64,000 nucleotides of DNA, from contig JAUNBG010000011.1 of NCBI GenBank assembly GCA_030527205.1, positions 19,936-83,935 on the forward strand, given 5' to 3'. A program made the translations under genes and the position numbers. This DNA is from Planctomycetia bacterium (GTDB lineage: Bacteria > Planctomycetota > Planctomycetia > Pirellulales > Thermoguttaceae). Positions 34,904-42,996 of the stretch are shown here, one piece after another. Below the pieces are notes generated by a model. The model had not been told where the DNA came from, did not search any database, and saw only the letters and a list, made by a program, of their open reading frames with translations. Position 1 is the first letter of the stretch, and every line of letters begins with the position of its first letter.

Positions 34904-37054
34904 ATGGTTCCATATGATTCCTTGTTAGAAGAAACTTTAAGCGCAATTCAAAAAACGCAACGATTTTTTTTGGATCGTCAGCAAGCCGATGGGCATTGGG
35001 TTGCCGAGCTTGAAGGAGACGCTTTGTTGGAGAGCGAAATGATTTTGTTATTGGCTTTCCTTCAGGACGAAAACTCGGAATTGGCGAAGAATTGTGCCCG
35101 CCATTTAATAAAAACGCAAGTTTCTGATGGCGGTTGGGAAATGTTTCCAGGGGCTGGCGCCGATGTTACTAATTCGGTTAAAGCGTATTTCGCTCTCAAA
35201 TTGACCGGTTATGACCCTTCTTCAGAAGAAATGCAACGGGCTCGACGCAAAATCTTAAGTTTGGGCGGCGCTGATCAGGTTAATAGTTTTACGCGATTTT
35301 ATTTGGCTCTTTTAGGACAAATTCCTTATGAAAAAACTCCTGCTGTTCCGCCGCAAATGATTCTTTTCCCAAAATGGTTTCCTGTTAATATTTATGCAAT
35401 GAGTTCTTGGTCGCGAACGATTTTTGTTCCGCTTTCTATTGTTTCGGCTCTTCAGCCGGTTCGTCCCATTCCCGTTGAGCGCGGAATTCGAGAACTTTTT
35501 GTTTCGGATCCGCGACATTGGAAACCTTTGGTTTGTCCAGGCAAAAAAAAAGCGACAACTCTTTTCAGTTGGGGACGTTTTTTTCGTTGGGGCGATCAAA
35601 TGATTTGGAAATGTCGAAAATGGAAAATAACGCCAGCTCGACGTCATTCGATTGAGTTGGCCAAAAAATGGATGCTTTTGCATTTTGAACGAAGCGACGG
35701 CCCCGGCGCAATCAATCCGCCGATTATTTGGAGCCTTGTTGCGTTAAAAGCGCTCGGTTATTCCGATGAAAGCCCGGAAATTCGCGAATGTCGGCAACAA
35801 CTTAACGCGCTTGTTATTAATAATCCGACCGATAAAACAGCTCGCGTTCAACCTTGTCAATCTCCCGTTTGGGATACATTATTGACTTTGAAAGCGTTGC
35901 TTTTAAGCGGTTTGTCCCGAAACAATTCAGCGATACAAAACGGATTGAATTGGGTTTTGAACCGACAAATCAAAGTTCCGGGCGACTGGAGTCAAACGCT
36001 TCCCAAGGTTCGACCCGGCGGTTGGGCTTTTGAATACCGAAATGATTTTTATCCCGATAATGACGATACAGCAATGGCATTAATTGTTCTCGGGGGGGCA
36101 TTTCAAGACGCTCTTTCTCCTTTTTACTCTGAAAAGGCGTTTCATTCCAAAACGAAGGACAAAACGTCTGAGTTTTCTCCTTTCTTTTCTTTGGAATCTG
36201 TTGATGTTGCGGATTTTTCTGAAAGCGACGACTTTTTTGAAGTCTCCAGACTGCGTCAGGAAGCCGTTTTGTCAGGACTCAATTGGTTGCTTTCCATGCA
36301 AAATAACGACGGAGGCTGGGCGGCTTTTGATCGAAATAATTCGTTGGAACTTCTTTGCGAGGTTCCTTTTGCAGATCATAATGCAATGATAGACCCAAGT
36401 TCTCCCGACTTAACGGGAAGAGTTATGGAAGCATTGGGGCGTTTGGGGGTTCGACTGGTTCGACAAATAACGGATTCCAAAGACAAACAAAGCGAGTTTG
36501 ACGATCTGCGTAAAGTTGTTAAATCGGAATTATCAGAACGATGCGAAAGGGCCGTTCGTCGAGTTGTCGATTTTATGCGTCATAAGCAGCTTCCGGATGG
36601 GAGTTGGTTTGGTCGTTGGGGCATCAATTATATTTATGGGACCTGGCAGGCTCTAACAGGCCTCAATGCCGTTGGCGTTTCTCAAGACGACGAAATGATT
36701 CGAGCCGGCGCTCATTGGCTGTTGGTTCATCAACAACCTTGCGGCGGTTGGGGGGAGTCGCCCGATTCTTATCGCGACAATAAACTTCGCGGACAAGGAC
36801 CGCCGACCGCTTCACAAACGGCTTGGGCTCTTATGGGATTGCTTGCGGCCGGTCAGGGGGATCATCCTTCTGTGAAACGCGGGATTCAATATCTTCTCAA
36901 GAGCCAAAATGTCGATGGTTCCTGGTCAGAAACAGCTTTTACGGGAACAGGGTTTCCTCAGGTTTTTTATCTGAAATATCATTTTTATCCCAATTATTTT
37001 CCTTTGATGGCTCTTTCCCTTTTCGCGAAACATTGCGAAGATTTTATGCGATAA
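34904..37054 (+). CDS. shc: Squalene-hopene cyclase
   Basis: This is a 716-aa triterpene cyclase that protonates and cyclises squalene to hopene-type hopanoids at the inner membrane face. The catalytic DxDD motif is DNDDTA (~residues 385-388), and several QW repeats are visible (DGHWVAELEGD near the N-terminus, NDGGWAAFDR, DGSWFGRWGINYIYGTW, PCGGWGESPDSY, DGSWSETAFTGTGFP). Full length is consistent with the family. The neighbouring genes are not other hopanoid (hpn) genes, so squalene synthesis must be encoded elsewhere. The start ATG lacks a clear ribosome site; a hairpin lies 70 nt upstream. Confidence 0.94.
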   Translation: MVPYDSLLEETLSAIQKTQRFFLDRQQADGHWVAELEGDALLESEMILLLAFLQDENSELAKNCARHLIKTQVSDGGWEMFPGAGADVTNSVKAYFALKLTGYDPSSEEMQRARRKILSLGGADQVNSFTRFYLALLGQIPYEKTPAVPPQMILFPKWFPVNIYAMSSWSRTIFVPLSIVSALQPVRPIPVERGIRELFVSDPRHWKPLVCPGKKKATTLFSWGRFFRWGDQMIWKCRKWKITPARRHSIELAKKWMLLHFERSDGPGAINPPIIWSLVALKALGYSDESPEIRECRQQLNALVINNPTDKTARVQPCQSPVWDTLLTLKALLLSGLSRNNSAIQNGLNWVLNRQIKVPGDWSQTLPKVRPGGWAFEYRNDFYPDNDDTAMALIVLGGAFQDALSPFYSEKAFHSKTKDKTSEFSPFFSLESVDVADFSESDDFFEVSRLRQEAVLSGLNWLLSMQNNDGGWAAFDRNNSLELLCEVPFADHNAMIDPSSPDLTGRVMEALGRLGVRLVRQITDSKDKQSEFDDLRKVVKSELSERCERAVRRVVDFMRHKQLPDGSWFGRWGINYIYGTWQALTGLNAVGVSQDDEMIRAGAHWLLVHQQPCGGWGESPDSYRDNKLRGQGPPTASQTAWALMGLLAAGQGDHPSVKRGIQYLLKSQNVDGSWSETAFTGTGFPQVFYLKYHFYPNYFPLMALSLFAKHCEDFMR

Positions 37055-37299
37055 CCTGTTGAGAAGCCGATTATGGAACCTTTTTTTTGATATTTGAAGA
37101 AGGGGTTAAGTTTTCAAAATGAGAAAAGCTGGAATCAGGAAAAAAAGAAGAAATGCCGTTGACCTGATTTCAGAAAAACGGATCAACGTTATAATAATGG
37201 TTTTATGTTTTTTGCCCCGACTCAATGAAGAATTCTTTTGCTTTTTAAACAAAACAATCTCAACAAGATTCCCGGTTGCTGTTTGACCGGTTGGTTTCA

Positions 37300-38907
37300 A
37301 TGATGAATTTTTCCAAAAACGAAAACAATAGAAATCATTATTTTCTTGATGATAAAAATATAAAAGAAGTTGTCAAACAAATCAAACAATATTTAGAGAT
37401 TTGGAAAGTCGATGTCAAAGATTCAACGCAATATTGTATGATGGCGGAAGAAACGCTTCTTATTTGGCAGGAACATTTTGGTTCTAATAAAGCATTTCAT
37501 TTTGAAGCGGGCAGAAAAATCGGCGGGCGTTATTTTTGTTTTTCGTTGACGGGAGAATCTTATGATCCGCTTCATTTAAGCGATAAGGTCTGCTCGGAAT
37601 ATAACGAAATTGTATTGAGTCATATTGGAGTCTTGCCCAACTGGAATTATTCTCGCGGAGTCAATATTGTAACGTTTACTCCCATCAAAAAAGACTTGAG
37701 CGTTTGTTGGATTCTTTTCGCTTTGGCTGTTGGATTGCTTTGCGGTTGGTTGGGCGTTTTTTTGCCGAACGCTTTTCGAGAAGCGGCGCTCAACAATTTT
37801 TTGTTGCCTGTTGCCAATACATTCATTGGTTTGTTGACGACCGTTGCAGGACCGTTGATTTTTCTTTGCGTAATTTGGGGAATCTGCAGCGTCGGCGATA
37901 TTATGACATTGAATCTGCTCGGTAAACGAATGCTTGGGCGTTTTCTTTTGTTTATGTTTTTCAGCGTTGTTCTCGCCGTTGTTATCTGCGGACCTTTTTG
38001 CAGCATATCATCGTTTTATTTTCAGGAAAGCGGAAATACCTGGGGGCGACTTTGGCAAATGATTTTGGATATTGTTCCGCATAATGTCGTTTCCCCTTTT
38101 TCGGAAGGCAATTCGCTGCAAATCGTCTTTTTGGACGCTCTTTTTGGAACTGCTATTCTTGCAATGGGCAAACGAAGCGACTCAATAACCAAACTTGTCG
38201 AACAAGCCAATTATCTCTTGCAAATGGTTATGAACGCCGTTTCCAAACTGATTGCCATTTTCGTCTTTGTCAGTATTGTCAGCGTTTTTTGGTCAGGAAA
38301 TATGAATGCGGTTCTTTCCAGTTGGAAAATTCCCTGTTTTTATATTGCAACTCTTTTTATAATTTTGACTTTTGAGTTATTGCGTTTTTCGGTTGCCGGA
38401 GGCGTTCAGCCGTTTGTCTTGCTCAAAAAGATGGCGCCGACTATTCTGATCGCTTTTACAACGGCTTCATCGATGGCCGCTTATTCGACTAATATGGAAA
38501 CCTGTCGCAAAAAATTGGGAATTGACGAAAGAATTGTTAATTTTGGCATTCCTTTTGGAATGGTTATGTTCAAGACCGGTCATGCCGTCATCTATATTAT
38601 TTTGCCTCTTTTTATTGCCAATATTTATGGAATGGATCTTTCCTTTTCGATGGTTGCTTCGTTGATTATAATGGCAACGCTTTTAGGGGTTGCAACGCCT
38701 CCTATTCCCGGCGGAGGATTATGCTGCTATACAATTCTCTTTTTGCAGGCAGGAATTCCAACCGAAGCGTTGAGCGTTGCCGCTGCTTTGGATGTCATTT
38801 TCGACCGATTTGCAACGATGAGTAATTTGGGCTGTCTGCAAGTTGAATTGGCAATGTTGGCTAAAAGACAAAAAATGCTCGATTTAACGATTTTAAGAAA
38901 ATTCTGA
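37300..38907 (+). CDS. Dicarboxylate/amino acid:cation symporter with extra N-terminal domain
   Basis: This is a ~535-aa membrane protein. Residues ~130-535 match the DAACS (GltP/sodium:dicarboxylate symporter) fold with 8 or so hydrophobic segments, a serine-rich re-entrant loop TTASSMAAYSTN and a GVATPPIPGGG/DRFATMSN tail. Residues ~10-125 are soluble and resemble a HATPase_c/anti-sigma-type fold (MMAEETLLIWQEHFG, GGRYFCFSLTGES), found fused to DAACS in some gut anaerobes. The start is uncertain: ATGs at 37300 and 37303 are preferred over a TTG at 37276, and none has a clear ribosome site. A perfect 10-bp terminator hairpin follows at 38963. Confidence 0.82.
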   Translation: MMNFSKNENNRNHYFLDDKNIKEVVKQIKQYLEIWKVDVKDSTQYCMMAEETLLIWQEHFGSNKAFHFEAGRKIGGRYFCFSLTGESYDPLHLSDKVCSEYNEIVLSHIGVLPNWNYSRGVNIVTFTPIKKDLSVCWILFALAVGLLCGWLGVFLPNAFREAALNNFLLPVANTFIGLLTTVAGPLIFLCVIWGICSVGDIMTLNLLGKRMLGRFLLFMFFSVVLAVVICGPFCSISSFYFQESGNTWGRLWQMILDIVPHNVVSPFSEGNSLQIVFLDALFGTAILAMGKRSDSITKLVEQANYLLQMVMNAVSKLIAIFVFVSIVSVFWSGNMNAVLSSWKIPCFYIATLFIILTFELLRFSVAGGVQPFVLLKKMAPTILIAFTTASSMAAYSTNMETCRKKLGIDERIVNFGIPFGMVMFKTGHAVIYIILPLFIANIYGMDLSFSMVASLIIMATLLGVATPPIPGGGLCCYTILFLQAGIPTEALSVAAALDVIFDRFATMSNLGCLQVELAMLAKRQKMLDLTILRKF

Positions 38908-39182
38908 CCCCCCATAGGATCGCGGACGTCTCGTTCGCAAGAACTAGTTTTAACGACTTTAATAACTCAAACGGTTGAAACTGTTTGAGTTATTTTTCGC
39001 AAAGACGCAGAGAAAGAGGGGAATGAATTAAGGATATAAATCATTTATTCTTGATTTATTCGAACAAGAGTTCGTTCTTTTGCAGCTTTTTTTCTCCGCA
39101 TCTCGGCGAGATAAAACGAGCGTCTCAGCGAGATAAAGCAATGGGACGTTCATTCTTTGAGACAACGAGTTTTCGAGTCGGG
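38908..39182. repeat. Intergenic repeats: MITE fragment and CGCAGAG-type units
   Basis: 38913-38956 matches the centre of the MITE-like element (GGATCGCGGACGTCTCGTTC, then ACTAGTTTTAACGACTTT). 38996-39016 (TCGCAAAGACGCAGAGAAAG) and 39088-39140 (CATCTCGGCGAGATAAA, CGTCTCAGCGAGATAAAG) belong to the short repeat family. A terminator lies between them. Confidence 0.6.
38963..38997 (+). terminator. Intrinsic terminator after the symporter gene
   Basis: TAACTCAAAC and GTTTGAGTTA form a perfect 10-bp stem around GGTTGAAACT, followed by TTTTTC. It lies about 55 nt after the symporter stop. Confidence 0.75.
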
Positions 39183-40184
39183 TTATCGTTCTTCGATTGT
39201 TTTAAGGAACGGTTTAACGCCCAGCGCGGCGCTGCAATGGCGCGAACAGTTTCCGCATCCTGAACAGAGAAGAACGCCAAATTTGTCGGGATAAATTGAA
39301 AATTTATGCGTAATTCGCTGACGCTGTCGTTGTCCTTGCGTTGAACGCGGATTATGCCCGGACGCATGAAGCGTAAACAGGGCAGACTGACAGGAATCCC
39401 AATTTTTGACGCGTTCTCCCTTTTTAAAGCTTCCTTCGTCAACAATATCGAAACAATGGCAAGTCGGACAGACAAATGTACAGATTCCGCAACCGACGCA
39501 ACGAAGACTCGCTTCTTCCCAAAAAGGATCGTTGAAATGATCTTTATCTTTGAGCCATAATTGAATTTTTTCGATGTCAAACGTTTTTATCGGCGGAGAA
39601 CAAGCGGTTCCTGTTTTATCGGAAGCGTTTGTTTTGCCATTGAAAAGTTGTTTGCCTTTTTCCGTGAGGCAACGGACTTCAAAGGAACCGTCGCCGAGAT
39701 CATAAAGCATGACGTCCGAGCCGTTGGGATTTTCGGGCGATCCGCCGACGGCAGAGCAAAAGCAATGAGAATCGCTTTCCAGACAGGCCATTGAAATAAC
39801 GGTTGTTTTTTCGCGTCGTTGTTGATAAAACCGGTCTTGATAATCCCAGGCGAATAAAGGATCGAGAATCGGAAGAGCCGCAGCTTCGCAAGGACGAGCT
39901 CCAAAAATATATTGCGAAGTTTCAAACGGAACGGCATCGGTTAAAAGAACGTCGTTTTCCTGACGAACGAACTGATAAAGAACTTCATGCTTGGGAAAAA
40001 AGAACTCTTTAATCGAATTGAACGATTTATTGAAACCGTTTAAAAGCATGGACGACGAATCGTCCAAATATTGATAAAAGGAACGTCCATTTTCTGCGAC
40101 AACCGGAGCGGCAACTTTCGCTCCGTCTTTGATAAGCGAATCGACGAGAGATTTCAATTGTTCCAAAGTTATAATTTGGCTCAT
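39183..40184 (-). CDS. 4Fe-4S dicluster oxidoreductase subunit, AsrA/Flx-like
   Basis: This is a 333-aa iron-sulfur electron-transfer subunit of the AsrA/HydB/Flx type. Residues 1-210 are a partner domain with FGARPCEAAALPILD and the Cys-rich SMACLESDSHCFCSAVGG. The C-terminal ferredoxin-like part has CVGCGICTFVCPTCHC and LLCSGCGNCSRHCSAALG, enough Cys for two [4Fe-4S] clusters. In Flx-Hdr complexes such subunits pass electrons from an NAD(P)H-flavin subunit to MvhD/HdrA. Its start overlaps the preceding gene's stop by 4 nt. It ends the minus-strand hdr/flx run. Confidence 0.82.
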   Translation of the reverse strand: MSQIITLEQLKSLVDSLIKDGAKVAAPVVAENGRSFYQYLDDSSSMLLNGFNKSFNSIKEFFFPKHEVLYQFVRQENDVLLTDAVPFETSQYIFGARPCEAAALPILDPLFAWDYQDRFYQQRREKTTVISMACLESDSHCFCSAVGGSPENPNGSDVMLYDLGDGSFEVRCLTEKGKQLFNGKTNASDKTGTACSPPIKTFDIEKIQLWLKDKDHFNDPFWEEASLRCVGCGICTFVCPTCHCFDIVDEGSFKKGERVKNWDSCQSALFTLHASGHNPRSTQGQRQRQRITHKFSIYPDKFGVLLCSGCGNCSRHCSAALGVKPFLKTIEER

Positions 40185-41104
40185 CGGATAAAGTCCTCCC
40201 TATCATTTTCAGAAAACGTTCCAATCAACGGAGCGGTTCCCAATTCTTTTCCGGAAACGAAATTGAAATTGTCTTCTGCCGCGATTGATAATGACAAATT
40301 CAATAAATCGAGATCAATTCCGGCAGGGCAAGCGCTGCTGCAAGCTCCGCAGCCGACGCAACGTCCTGCCAAATGAAAGGCTCGCAAAATATTCCAAGCG
40401 AAATTTCCCTTCAACGTTGCGGATGTATCGATTCGAATCGGACGATTTTTATCGACAACGCATTGATTGCAATAACAAAGCGGACAATTTTGACGGCAAG
40501 CATAACATTTGACGCAACGGGAAAATTCCTTTTTCCAATAAGCGAATCGTTCTTCTTGCGTCATTGCCTTTAATTTTGCTAATTTCGCATATTTTCCTTT
40601 TTGATCGCGTTCCGCTTTTGAAAGCGTATCAGGATTGGCCGCAGCCGGATCTCCAATGACAATGTCAACGTTTTTCGGCTGATGTTCGACGCAGGTTTCG
40701 CATTTTTCATAAATGGGCAGTTTATTCGAAGAATCATTCGAATCAGCCCAGGGATTGCCATTTGTTCGTTGAGATTCTTCAATGATTCCATTGCAAATCA
40801 TTCCGATAACAACGAGTTCATCCCGTTTGATTTGCGATTCATTGGCAAGAACGACGATTGCTTTGGCGTCGCAACCTTTAACGACAATCGCCGCTTTTCC
40901 GAGTTTTTGGACTTCTTTTCTCGTCAGATAAACGACAAGATTTTGACGGCATTCCTGATTCCAAACCAGACGCTCAACTTCGTCGGGATTCGAAACGAAA
41001 ATCGCTCCGATCTGTCCCGACTCAACGCGACCATAACCGATTACAACGTCAACCGTTTTTTCGGTCAACAGTTTTTTCGCGGTTTCTCTTAATTGTTGTT
41101 CCAT
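40181..41104 (-). CDS. 4Fe-4S oxidoreductase with F420-hydrogenase-beta-like N-domain (Flx-type)
   Basis: This is a 307-aa iron-sulfur protein. Residues ~1-140 resemble the coenzyme-F420 hydrogenase/dehydrogenase beta N-domain (VVIGYGRVESGQIGAIFV, AIVVKGCDAKAIVVL). The C-terminal half has FSRCVKCYACRQNCPLCYCN and GRCVGCGACSSACPAGID, two ferredoxin-type cluster sites. The organisation matches Fe-S subunits encoded beside mvhD and hdrA in bacterial Hdr-Flx clusters. It overlaps the AsrA-like gene by 4 nt and follows mvhD by about 110 nt. No FAD/NAD-binding FlxA-type subunit is adjacent; the NfnA-like protein at 60660 is the only candidate in the window. Confidence 0.8.
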   Translation of the reverse strand: MEQQLRETAKKLLTEKTVDVVIGYGRVESGQIGAIFVSNPDEVERLVWNQECRQNLVVYLTRKEVQKLGKAAIVVKGCDAKAIVVLANESQIKRDELVVIGMICNGIIEESQRTNGNPWADSNDSSNKLPIYEKCETCVEHQPKNVDIVIGDPAAANPDTLSKAERDQKGKYAKLAKLKAMTQEERFAYWKKEFSRCVKCYACRQNCPLCYCNQCVVDKNRPIRIDTSATLKGNFAWNILRAFHLAGRCVGCGACSSACPAGIDLDLLNLSLSIAAEDNFNFVSGKELGTAPLIGTFSENDREDFIR

Positions 41105-41212
41105 TGATTTAAGCTCAAACTATCTAACATTAATATATTGATTCAAATAAATTTTCTATATTCAAAAAAGTCCGTCGTTAAATGAAGACCGTTTTGCATT
41201 AATGACGTTTCT

Positions 41213-41656
41213 TTAGGCAAGAATTTCTTTATATTCGGAATACGGACCGAGTTTTTTCGTCTTTTCGACGATTTCCGTGACGAATTTTTGGAATTTCGCC
41301 CCTTCTGCGGCGGAAATCCAGGAAAAATGAATCCTTTTTGTATCAATTCCGAGCGTATCCAGCAGTTCGCGGAAAAGAATCCAGCGCCGGCGCGCATGAA
41401 AATTGCCCGCTGTATAATGACAGTCGCCCGGATGACAACCGGAAATAAGAACGGCATCCGCTCCGACTTCAAACGCTTTGATAATCAAATTGAAATCAAT
41501 GCGTCCTGTACACGGAAGCCGAATAATCCGAATATTCGCCGGATATTCCAATCGATTGGTTCCCGCGAGGTCCGCCCCTAAATATGTACACCAATTACAA
41601 ACAAACGCAACGACTTTCGGTTCAAACTCGACGTCTGCTCGATTTTCTGTTGACAT
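41213..41656 (-). CDS. mvhD: Hydrogenase iron-sulfur subunit MvhD/FlxD
   Basis: This is a 147-aa [2Fe-2S] protein that docks electron donors to HdrA. The conserved cysteines are seen in FVCNWCTYLGADLAG, RLPCTGRID and SGCHPGDCHY, which is the full MvhD signature. AGAGGATTTTCA precedes the ATG. It lies between the Fe-S pair (downstream) and a two-gene membrane-protein insert that separates it from hdrA, whereas in most genomes mvhD directly follows hdrA. Confidence 0.92.
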   Translation of the reverse strand: MSTENRADVEFEPKVVAFVCNWCTYLGADLAGTNRLEYPANIRIIRLPCTGRIDFNLIIKAFEVGADAVLISGCHPGDCHYTAGNFHARRRWILFRELLDTLGIDTKRIHFSWISAAEGAKFQKFVTEIVEKTKKLGPYSEYKEILA

Positions 41657-41729
41657 TGAAAATCCTCTTTTATGATTATATTAATTTTTTCTAATTGATG
41701 AATGGCGATTATTAGCTCGAACTTCAATA

Positions 41730-42203
41730 TTACATTCCGGTCAACATCCTATCGAAACGGAGCGAAAAAAAAGGCGATTCCAGCTCCCAATCCGGTTCTC
41801 CGGCAAATAAAAATACGATTTTTCGAAGCGTAACGGCCAGGAAGAAACAGAGCAAAATAACGAAAATGGAAAATCCAATAACGCTATTAGCCGCTAAAAG
41901 CATAATTTGATCGTCGAGTCCGCAAAAAGCCGCCAAAATTTGAAACAAAAACACAGAAATCAAAAACGTAATAATATTTAATGAGTTGATAAAAATTTGA
42001 AACTCTTTTTCTGTCTGCATTGACGCAGGAAGTTCTTTAAAAGCGATTAAAACGGCAACTGGAATCAAAAAGGGAACTCCCAAACCCGAAATCAGGAAAA
42101 CATCAATAAGGAATGATAAAAAAACAATAAACTCAACGGCAAGCCGAGACAACTGACAAACATCAAATAAAATGATTTTGAATTCATGAACCGCTTCTTT
42201 CAA
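41730..42203 (-). CDS. Small multi-pass membrane protein of unknown function
   Basis: This is a 157-aa hydrophobic protein with about four transmembrane segments (FIVFLSFLIDVFLISGLG, FLIPVAVLIAF, IITFLISVFLFQILAAF, SVIGFSIFVILLCFFLAV) and a short charged tail (ERMLTGM-like). No family is recognised. It lies inside the hdr/flx run between mvhD and a zinc-ribbon membrane protein and may belong with the latter. Confidence 0.6.
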   Translation of the reverse strand: MKEAVHEFKIILFDVCQLSRLAVEFIVFLSFLIDVFLISGLGVPFLIPVAVLIAFKELPASMQTEKEFQIFINSLNIITFLISVFLFQILAAFCGLDDQIMLLAANSVIGFSIFVILLCFFLAVTLRKIVFLFAGEPDWELESPFFSLRFDRMLTGM

Positions 42204-42347
42204 TAATATCGGGAATTCATTTCAATAATGATGATCGACGGAAAGAAAACGAAGACTTAAAATATTGAAATAAACTTAATTGACTGTATTTCGAAGAAAC
42301 TGAGTTCGTTTTTCGCAAGTCGCGATTGCCAATTGCCGTTTTGAATT

Positions 42348-42875
42348 TTATGAAGAAAGCGAAATAAGCGTCAGCGCAATCGCCATTGCTAACGTTGAAA
42401 GGATAAAACCGGCGATTCCTTTTCCTCGGCCCGAAACGGTTGCCAAGCCGCCTGCGCTAAAAATATTTCCCAAAATGGACAAAATACAAAGCAAATTAAA
42501 AATGCATTGATATGGAAAAAAGGAAAAGGTCTTGGAAAAATCAGCGTAAATCTGAAAAATCAAAAGTCCCAGAGCAATACAAAAGGCGACGATTCCGCAA
42601 ACCAGTCCCGTAATGCCAAATCCTTTGCCGCCTGATCTTTGTTTTAACAATTGATCAATAGTTGATTCGAGAGTCAATTGATTTTGATTTTCTCCAATTT
42701 TTGCCGCACAACGACAAACGTTTTCTTTCGAAAGACCGGAATTGTCCTCAGAACAACAAGGCTTTTTGTTCGAAATTTCCGTTGCTTGGGGAACGGCTCC
42801 AACATTTAAGTTTCCGCAAGAAGGACAACATTTCATCTCTTGCTGAATTTCATTTCCGCATTGAGTACAAAACAT
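42348..42875 (-). CDS. Zinc-ribbon plus DUF4190-like membrane protein
   Basis: This is a 175-aa protein. The N-terminus is a zinc ribbon (MFCTQCGNEIQQEMKCCPSC). A Cys/Asn/Gln-rich linker (ENVCRCAAKI) leads to a Gly-rich DUF4190-type membrane part with hydrophobic segments ITGLVCGIVAFCIALGLLIF, FNLLCILSILGNIFSAGG and GIAGFILSTLAMAIALTL. The role is unknown, and such proteins are common single-gene insertions. ATTCC-rich sequence and a hairpin separate it from hdrA. Confidence 0.72.
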   Translation of the reverse strand: MFCTQCGNEIQQEMKCCPSCGNLNVGAVPQATEISNKKPCCSEDNSGLSKENVCRCAAKIGENQNQLTLESTIDQLLKQRSGGKGFGITGLVCGIVAFCIALGLLIFQIYADFSKTFSFFPYQCIFNLLCILSILGNIFSAGGLATVSGRGKGIAGFILSTLAMAIALTLISLSS

Positions 42876-42895
42876 TATTGATTCCTTTTATTTTA

Positions 42896-42920
42896 AACAA
42901 GGTCGATTTTAGACCTTGTT
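42896..42920. terminator. Hairpin between hdrA and zinc-ribbon gene
   Basis: AACAAGGTC and GACCTTGTT form a perfect 9-bp stem around a 7-nt loop. GCTTTTTTATT follows on the plus strand and TTTAAAAT on the minus strand. As it lies after the hdrA stop it may terminate or attenuate minus-strand transcription, although its T-run is better on the plus strand. Confidence 0.5.
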
Positions 42921-42996
42921 GCTTTTTTATTGGCCGCTTTTTTTATTAAATGAGTCGGCCCGTTCGTTTTAACGTCGGCGATTGCTCTTTTTTCGA

